Origin: Spiro-02 sp034114085
GTDB lineage: Bacteria > Spirochaetota > Spirochaetia > Sphaerochaetales > Sphaerochaetaceae
Direction: 5' to 3'
DNA length: 64,000 nt
Assembly: GCA_034114085.1 (NCBI GenBank)
Contig: JAXEWB010000002.1
Coordinates: 65,482-129,481, forward strand
The translations under genes and the position numbers were made by a program. Shown here in pieces: positions 58,792 through 64,000 of the stretch; position 1 is the first letter of the stretch, and each line of letters starts with the position of its first letter. A model generated the notes under the pieces. The model worked only from the letters and a program-made list of their open reading frames with translations. It ran no database searches and had not been told where the DNA came from.

Positions 58792-60543
58792 TTACTTGTC
58801 CTTGTACTGTTGTGCAACTACAAAGCGCTTGATTTTCTTGGTACTTGTCATTTCCATCGGCTCACTGACGACAGTTACCTTGGATATCTTCTTATATGCT
58901 TGCAATTCCTTGTTGACCTCTTCAATGATTTCATTCATGCGGGCCTGAATCGCCTTGGCTGCGTCAACTGCGTCGGGGTTTTCCTTGGCCACTTCTGAAC
59001 GATACTTTTCAGCGGGATAGATCAAGGCGCGGATGCCCTCGCTCCTGGTCTTCGCATCTACGACATAGCCGATCACGCAGATCTGGTCGATTTCATTGTA
59101 CAGCTGGAAGTGGTCTTCGATTTCTTCTGGGAATACGTTCTTGCCGCCTTCCGTGACAATGACGTTTTTCGCACGACCTGTCAGATACAGGTAGTTATTT
59201 GAATCTAGATGGCCGACATCTCCGGTATTGAGCCAACCGTCGGCATCCAGCACTTCCGCCGTCGCCTCGGGATTGTTGTAGTACCCCTGCATTACCATGG
59301 AGCCACGTACATATGCGATACCGTTGCCGTCGGAATCGGGATTGACGATCTTCATCTCTACGCCGGGGATGATTTTTCCAACGGAGGTTTCGATATATGC
59401 GTCAATCGGATTGAGGTTGATGATCGGGCTGGTCTCGGTCAGGCCGTATCCTTGGACGAAATCGATGCCCAGTTCGTTGAACATCTTGAATGTGGACGCA
59501 GGAAGCGGTCCGCCGCCACAGATGCAGATGCGATTGTTCTCCAAGGAGAGGTTTTTCAGCAGAAAACCGAACATCTTCTTGCCTGGATTGACCTTGAAGA
59601 CCTTCTTTATGAAACCGGAAATTCCCATCAAGCCACGGATCAGCCCGTAGACGAGGATTCCCTTTTTCCGCACGCCTTCCATCAGGGCCGCGATCATCTT
59701 GTTGAAAAGCATCGGAACGGCGAGGAACATGGTTACTTGACCTTCTCGCAACTCTTTCAGGACTTGGCTGATTACGAGCTTCTTGCCGAACACGATTCCC
59801 GCGCCGACGCTGATAGCCTCAATAAAGACGGCCAGCATGGTGTACGCATGGTGAATCGGAAGAATCGCATAGAATGTGTCGGTGCTGAAGATGTTCATGT
59901 TGCCCTGCGCCTGATAACAGTCGCTGACAAGGTTCTTATGGGTGAGCATGACTCCTTTCGGCGTTCCTGTCGTGCCGCTGGTGAACAGAATGGCGGCAAG
60001 GTCGTTTTCAGACGCCTTCGTTCGGGGCAGTTCCTCAGAAATCTGATGGTCAAGGATATAGTTCCCGCCATTGGGTTCGAGACAGATCTTTTCCTTCAGC
60101 CCGACGGAACCGTTGGTATCCACTCGGTTGATTCTGTCCGCGTCGATAAACAGTCTGGAGACGCCTGCGAACGACATCAATTTTTCCAGTTCATCGTCAT
60201 GGAGGGAAATGTCAAGGGGGACGATGGTCGCCCCCGCGAACAGGACGGCGAGATACGCGATCGCCCATTCAGGACTGTTCTTGCCACTGACCGCGATCTT
60301 GTCGCCTGCGGTCACTCCCTGAGAAAGAAGGTAGTTCGCGACGCCCTTGATCGTTGACAATGCCTCTGTATAGGTAAACTGCAACGGCTTGGGGACGAAT
60401 GCGCGGAAACACATGTTTTCCGGGTATCTCTTGCAGGTTATCTCGAACATCTCGGGAACGGTCGGCCATTCTCCGTCAAAATATTTTCCCTTGTATTCGG
60501 CTAGGAATCTCCAAGGCATTTCATCACGCTTTTTCTTGCCCAT
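58792..60543 (-). CDS. AMP-dependent synthetase (long-chain acyl-CoA ligase type)
   Basis: A 583-aa protein. The adenylate-forming motif AILFTSGTTGTPKGVMLTHK is near residue 185; FVQGYGLTETSPI near 362 and the DGWLNTGDVGHLD segment near 433 are also typical. There is no signal peptide. The C-terminal Lys in the TSTKKIKRF segment is in the position of the catalytic lysine. It activates a carboxylic acid, most likely a fatty acid, to an acyl-AMP and then an acyl thioester. Chain length preference is not visible. Confidence 0.92.
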   Translation of the reverse strand: MGKKKRDEMPWRFLAEYKGKYFDGEWPTVPEMFEITCKRYPENMCFRAFVPKPLQFTYTEALSTIKGVANYLLSQGVTAGDKIAVSGKNSPEWAIAYLAVLFAGATIVPLDISLHDDELEKLMSFAGVSRLFIDADRINRVDTNGSVGLKEKICLEPNGGNYILDHQISEELPRTKASENDLAAILFTSGTTGTPKGVMLTHKNLVSDCYQAQGNMNIFSTDTFYAILPIHHAYTMLAVFIEAISVGAGIVFGKKLVISQVLKELREGQVTMFLAVPMLFNKMIAALMEGVRKKGILVYGLIRGLMGISGFIKKVFKVNPGKKMFGFLLKNLSLENNRICICGGGPLPASTFKMFNELGIDFVQGYGLTETSPIINLNPIDAYIETSVGKIIPGVEMKIVNPDSDGNGIAYVRGSMVMQGYYNNPEATAEVLDADGWLNTGDVGHLDSNNYLYLTGRAKNVIVTEGGKNVFPEEIEDHFQLYNEIDQICVIGYVVDAKTRSEGIRALIYPAEKYRSEVAKENPDAVDAAKAIQARMNEIIEEVNKELQAYKKISKVTVVSEPMEMTSTKKIKRFVVAQQYKDK

Positions 60544-60924
60544 AGGTACGGCGCTCCTTCTCTATCATCTTCGGCTGAATTAGTACAATCCTCGTTTAAA
60601 ACCAGATAATCCAGACGCTTTTTCTTATCTACTATATTTCGGTGGTGAAAAAAATTCAAGGCTTATTAGATACAAAAAATCAAAATCCGTCAACATGTCA
60701 GTAACATTTTTTCGCATCGACCAAAAGGCTACCATCCCGCTTGCCGCCGGACAAACGAATGCAATTTCCAGGCCTTTGGAATTTCAACTGGTTGCTGACG
60801 ATGTGTCCGACTGATTCGATTCCAAAGTATTTTTCAAAATTACTTGCATGACCGTCCGTTTTCCCCTCATTTTCGTTGACCAAAACGAATGCCTATACTA
60901 CAGTAACGCCCGAGGTAGTCCAAG
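60544..60924. other. Intergenic region without a supported gene
   Basis: 381 bases between divergent genes, A/T-rich at 60590-60700, where promoters for both may lie. A 61-codon minus-strand frame (60698-60883) looks fairly protein-like but has no clear ribosome-binding site or family. Confidence 0.45.
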
Positions 60925-62295
60925 ATGCAGTTCAATACATTCGCCGATGTGGTGGCTTTCATGGAAAGCTTCAACAATCTGGAAAAGAAAGGTACCGACC
61001 ACTACACGACCAGGACGTATCGGTTGGACAGAATGTTCAAGTTGCTTGGACATCTGGGGAATCCTGAACGGGATTTCAAGACGATACATGTGGCCGGTTC
61101 AAAGGGAAAAGGTTCGACGGCGAGCTTCCTTGCCGCCGGGCTTCAGGCGCTCGGATATAAGACCGGGCTATATCTTTCTCCTCATTTGGTGGACTATCGG
61201 GAGCGTTTTACGCTGTGTGGAACTTTTTTCGATGATGATACCCTGGTCAGCGCCGGCTGCGAGCTCGCACAGCGTTTATCAGATTTCCGTTTCAGCGACC
61301 AATGGGGGGAGATCGCCCCAACTACATTCGAACTCTATACTTGTTACGCGTTCCTGCTGTTTTCCCGGACAGGCTGCCAATGGGCGGTGATAGAAACTGG
61401 ATTGGGAGGTCGGCTGGACGCCACGAACACGATACTCCCTGTAGCGTCGGTCCTTTGTCCAATAGAATTGGAACATACGGCGATCCTTGGCGACACCATA
61501 GCGAAAATAGCGCTGGAAAAAGCGAAGATCATCAAACCGGGGGTTCCCTGTTTCATCGCGAAGCAAAATCCAGACGCCAGAGAAGTCTTCCTCCAGGAAG
61601 CGGTTAGCCAGCATAGCAAGGCATACTTCCTTGATGAAGAAACGACGGACATCAACGGCATGACGACAGCCTTGGGCCAGCGGGTCGATATCCGGTGGGC
61701 CGATGGGACGGATACTGCGCTGACGCTGGACATGCTGGGGGAAGTACAAGCGGACAACTGCGCGCTTGCGTTGCTCACGTTGCAAAAACTGGGATTGTAC
61801 AGGCATTGCGTTACTGAACCGGCGATGGAACGGAACTGGCTTCCCGGCAGGATGCAGAGGCTTGACGCATCAAGGCCGCTCTACCTTGACGGCGCTCACA
61901 CAGTTCAGAGCCTGAGGCATTTGTTTCGCAGTTTCGGCGAACTGTATGGGCGTGAGGGCAATACGGTCATCTATGGCGCCCTGCATGACAAGGATCATCT
62001 CCACATGGTGCAGGAAGTCCTTTGCCAATTCGACAATATCATCATTTCCACGCCCGGAACTTATAAGGCAAGCGATATCGGAAAGCTCTATGAGTTGTTC
62101 CAGGAGCAGGCGAGGCTTTTGAATCGGCGGAAAGACATACGTCTGATTCCCTCCGCTAACGATGCCTTGCGGCAGGCTTTGGACAGGACTCCACAGGGGA
62201 AAGCCGTACTTGCATGTGGTTCCTTCTATCTTGCAGGCGAGATAAAAAAAGCATACGATGGTCTGCAAGAGGACCATGCGGGTACTGGTGCTTGA
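60925..62295 (+). CDS. folC: Folylpolyglutamate synthase / dihydrofolate synthase
   Basis: 456 aa, ATG preceded by GAGGTAG. P-loop HVAGSKGKGSTASFL near residue 54, SPHLVDYRERF near 83, the VIETGLGGRLDATN motif near 153 and ELEHTAILGDTIAKIALEKA near 175 place it in the Mur-ligase-like FolC family. LDGAHTVQSLRHL is the C-terminal domain marker. It adds glutamate to folates, and possibly to dihydropteroate. Confidence 0.94.
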   Translation: MQFNTFADVVAFMESFNNLEKKGTDHYTTRTYRLDRMFKLLGHLGNPERDFKTIHVAGSKGKGSTASFLAAGLQALGYKTGLYLSPHLVDYRERFTLCGTFFDDDTLVSAGCELAQRLSDFRFSDQWGEIAPTTFELYTCYAFLLFSRTGCQWAVIETGLGGRLDATNTILPVASVLCPIELEHTAILGDTIAKIALEKAKIIKPGVPCFIAKQNPDAREVFLQEAVSQHSKAYFLDEETTDINGMTTALGQRVDIRWADGTDTALTLDMLGEVQADNCALALLTLQKLGLYRHCVTEPAMERNWLPGRMQRLDASRPLYLDGAHTVQSLRHLFRSFGELYGREGNTVIYGALHDKDHLHMVQEVLCQFDNIIISTPGTYKASDIGKLYELFQEQARLLNRRKDIRLIPSANDALRQALDRTPQGKAVLACGSFYLAGEIKKAYDGLQEDHAGTGA

Positions 62296-62743
62296 GGTTC
62301 CCCGTCTTCATTAGTTTTTCGACATGGACATCGTAAGGGCGGTCTTTTTTGCGGTTTGAGCATGCTCGCGAAGAGTGTCCCCGTGAATGGAGCGAGGCGA
62401 AACAAGTCGTGTCGTCGTCACGCCTCTGGCAAATTACGCCATGATACAATGCAAAGCGGCGGATGGATGCCTGTCGCATGATCCGATGAGGTGACATCGG
62501 CGTGGGCATAGAGCCCGGGAAGTACATAGTAGTTAGAAGGAGAAGTGGAAGTTGCTGGGAAAGACGAACGGAAGCGGTGCTGCGGGTACAGTTCTGTGAG
62601 GATGACGCCGGATACTTTCTTTTCTCCGAAAAGTTTTTGAAATAAATTGACGTGGATGCAAGGAACGGCCAAACGAGCATGTTTGCAATATGTGCGTGAT
62701 GGAGTGACGCTGTAGGCCCGTCAAGATATGAGAAGGAGTCGTT
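62296..62743. other. Intergenic region without a supported gene
   Basis: 448 bases between folC and the NFACT gene. The ribosome-binding site AGAAGGAG of the latter lies at 62731-62738. No RNA gene or repeat recognised; the open frames on the minus strand are unsupported. Confidence 0.45.
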
Positions 62744-64000
62744 ATGTCGTTGAACTGGCGTGAAATCTCACTCATCCTCTCCGAACTTCCCCTGGAAGGC
62801 AGCACGATACAGAAGGCCACGCAGAATACTTTCCATGCGGTGACTTGGGATTTGTACCGGCCGGATAGCGGACGCTGGAGACTGTATACGGAAATAGGCA
62901 CGCCACAGAGCAGGTTGCACGCAGTCACTTCGTTGGTTGCGCCGGCGCAACGGCAGAAGACGCCGAAACTTCAGAGATTCATACAGTTTTCGAGGGCGAA
63001 CCTTGAAGGTGCGAAAATCATCAGGGTGTTCCAGTTTCCGGGAGAAAGGCTGGTGTGCCTGTATTTGGACAACCATGGCAAGGCGCTGAAACTCTATGTC
63101 AGGCTCTATAGCGGAGCGCAGGCAAACATTATCGTCACAGACGCCGATGACATCATCCTTGATCTGCTGATGCGCAGGCCTGGCCGGGATGAAACGAGTG
63201 GAAAACGGTTGGAGTTACCGGCAATCCGGAAAGATTCCGAACTGGTGAATGACAAGTTTCAAGTCAGAACAAGAACAAACGACAGCTTCAATCAGCAGAT
63301 TGAGCAAGAATATGGCATCGAATCGAGTGTAATGACTATCGGGCAGCTTAGGGTTCGCGTGGAACAGCTGCGGGACCGGGAGTTGCGGAAGCTTGAAACG
63401 ACAGCCAGATCCCTCGCCCGGAAACGAGATGAGAACGCCGGTTATGAAAGTTATAGGGAAACCGGAGATTTGCTCTCCGCTTCCATCCATCTACTCAAAC
63501 CACATTCAGAATGGGTCTCTGTCCCGGACTGGACAAAGGAGGGGGCCGTCGCGACTATCGCATTGGATCCGAAGCTTTCCCCTTCGGAAAACGTAGCGGC
63601 GTATTATAATCGTTACCAAAAAGCGAAGGGGACGTGGGAAAACGCCTGCGTGGAATATGAAGGTGCGGTCAGGCATCTTGAGCAGGAGAAAGAAAAATTC
63701 GAGCAGGCGCTTTGCGACAGCGGGGACGTCGCAAAAGACATCCTCCGGCTACAAAAAATGCTCCAGCAGAACGCGCCTGTCCAGGAGACCGGCAAGGGGA
63801 GGACCCCGGGGCTTGCCTGCACTAGCGGGCAATTTACGATCCTTGTGGGGAGAAATGCGAAAGAGAACGACGAGCTGCTTCGACACTACGTACGGGGGAA
63901 CGACTACTGGATGCATACGAGGGATTGTCCGGGAGGCTATGTGTTCATCAAATACCTCAAAGATAAAAGCGTACCGCTCGACGTGCTGCTGGATGCGGCG
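62744..64000 (+). CDS. NFACT-family protein (RqcH / fibronectin-binding A type), partial
   Basis: 419 codons from the ATG at 62744 are inside the window, and the frame is still open at 64000. The N-terminal NFACT domain begins MSLNWREISLILSELPLEGS and has the expected LYSGAQANIIVTD segment near residue 130. The long middle region is helical and probably coiled-coil (residues 195-350, Arg/Glu/Lys-rich). The NFACT-R part begins TILVGRNAKENDELLRHYV and HTRDCPGGYVFIK. RqcH proteins add alanine tails to stalled nascent chains on 50S subunits. Confidence 0.92.
   Translation, partial: MSLNWREISLILSELPLEGSTIQKATQNTFHAVTWDLYRPDSGRWRLYTEIGTPQSRLHAVTSLVAPAQRQKTPKLQRFIQFSRANLEGAKIIRVFQFPGERLVCLYLDNHGKALKLYVRLYSGAQANIIVTDADDIILDLLMRRPGRDETSGKRLELPAIRKDSELVNDKFQVRTRTNDSFNQQIEQEYGIESSVMTIGQLRVRVEQLRDRELRKLETTARSLARKRDENAGYESYRETGDLLSASIHLLKPHSEWVSVPDWTKEGAVATIALDPKLSPSENVAAYYNRYQKAKGTWENACVEYEGAVRHLEQEKEKFEQALCDSGDVAKDILRLQKMLQQNAPVQETGKGRTPGLACTSGQFTILVGRNAKENDELLRHYVRGNDYWMHTRDCPGGYVFIKYLKDKSVPLDVLLDAA

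Noticed and set aside
60698..60883. 61-aa minus-strand frame between the acyl-CoA synthetase gene and folC
   Set aside because: Plausible composition but no ribosome-binding site or recognisable homology; not reported as a gene.
62418..62672. 84-aa minus-strand frame before the NFACT gene
   Set aside because: No ribosome-binding site, antisense to the region leading into the NFACT gene, and no motif.

Overview
The window looks like a chromosomal segment of an anaerobic, fermentative bacterium with moderate GC. A spirochaete of the Sphaerochaeta/Treponema type is my best guess. The hints are a beta-barrel outer-membrane-type protein, a 55-aa zinc-ribbon protein, anaerobic purine genes, and sugar-ABC operons without their own ATPase. 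This placement is inference; there is no rRNA or tRNA gene here to test it.

The most interesting region is 442-5999. It encodes a compact, apparently undescribed ribosomally synthesised and modified peptide (RiPP) locus. Five short precursor-like ORFs (73-84 aa) carry a short Lys/Leu leader followed by a dense Cys/Gly/Ser core, in several of which CxxxC and CxxxxC spacings alternate. Around them are a radical SAM/SPASM maturase with an N-terminal peptide-recognition-like region, a membrane-anchored LuxR-type regulator on the opposite strand, and an ABC exporter without a peptidase domain. The locus sits between the 3' end of a xanthine-dehydrogenase-type molybdoenzyme gene (1-196) and a YgeW-type carbamoyltransferase gene (6191-7390). 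It therefore appears to interrupt a purine-catabolism neighbourhood that continues with two NCS2/AzgA purine permeases and adenine deaminase (9619-14856).

15054-25031 holds an iron/cobalamin-type ABC uptake system. Its binding protein (23925-25031) is separated from its permease and ATPase (15054-16858) by an inserted catabolic island. The island (17054-23844) has a GntR/FCD regulator, three TGTnnACA operator-like sites, two 2-hydroxyacid dehydrogenases of different folds, an HpcH/HpaI aldolase and a TctBAC tripartite tricarboxylate transporter.

25473-34489 is mostly housekeeping: proA, proB (with an odd N-terminal extension), a glycosyltransferase-like gene, a cell-wall amidase, nicotinate phosphoribosyltransferase, serS, proC and trmL. 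34490-42256 is looser. It holds an 11-bp minisatellite, dispersed repeats, a GyrI-like protein, uppP, an unknown protein, a sugar ABC operon with TTTCGAAA operator-like sites, and a Fic-protein remnant. 42173-47296 is a TetR-controlled efflux unit (palindromic operator, MFS pump, FtsX-type permease, ABC ATPase).

47423-64000 carries a C39-like cysteine peptidase, a second radical SAM protein, an MFS transporter, dinB, the cell-wall pair murE-ddl, a TSCPD protein, the beta-barrel protein, the zinc ribbon, yhbY, an acyl-CoA synthetase, folC and the start of an NFACT/RqcH gene that runs off the window. Two diverged copies of a small ORF preceded by start-region tandem repeats (35858 and 50443) point to an old dispersed element. 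No CRISPR array, intact insertion sequence, rRNA or tRNA gene was recognised.
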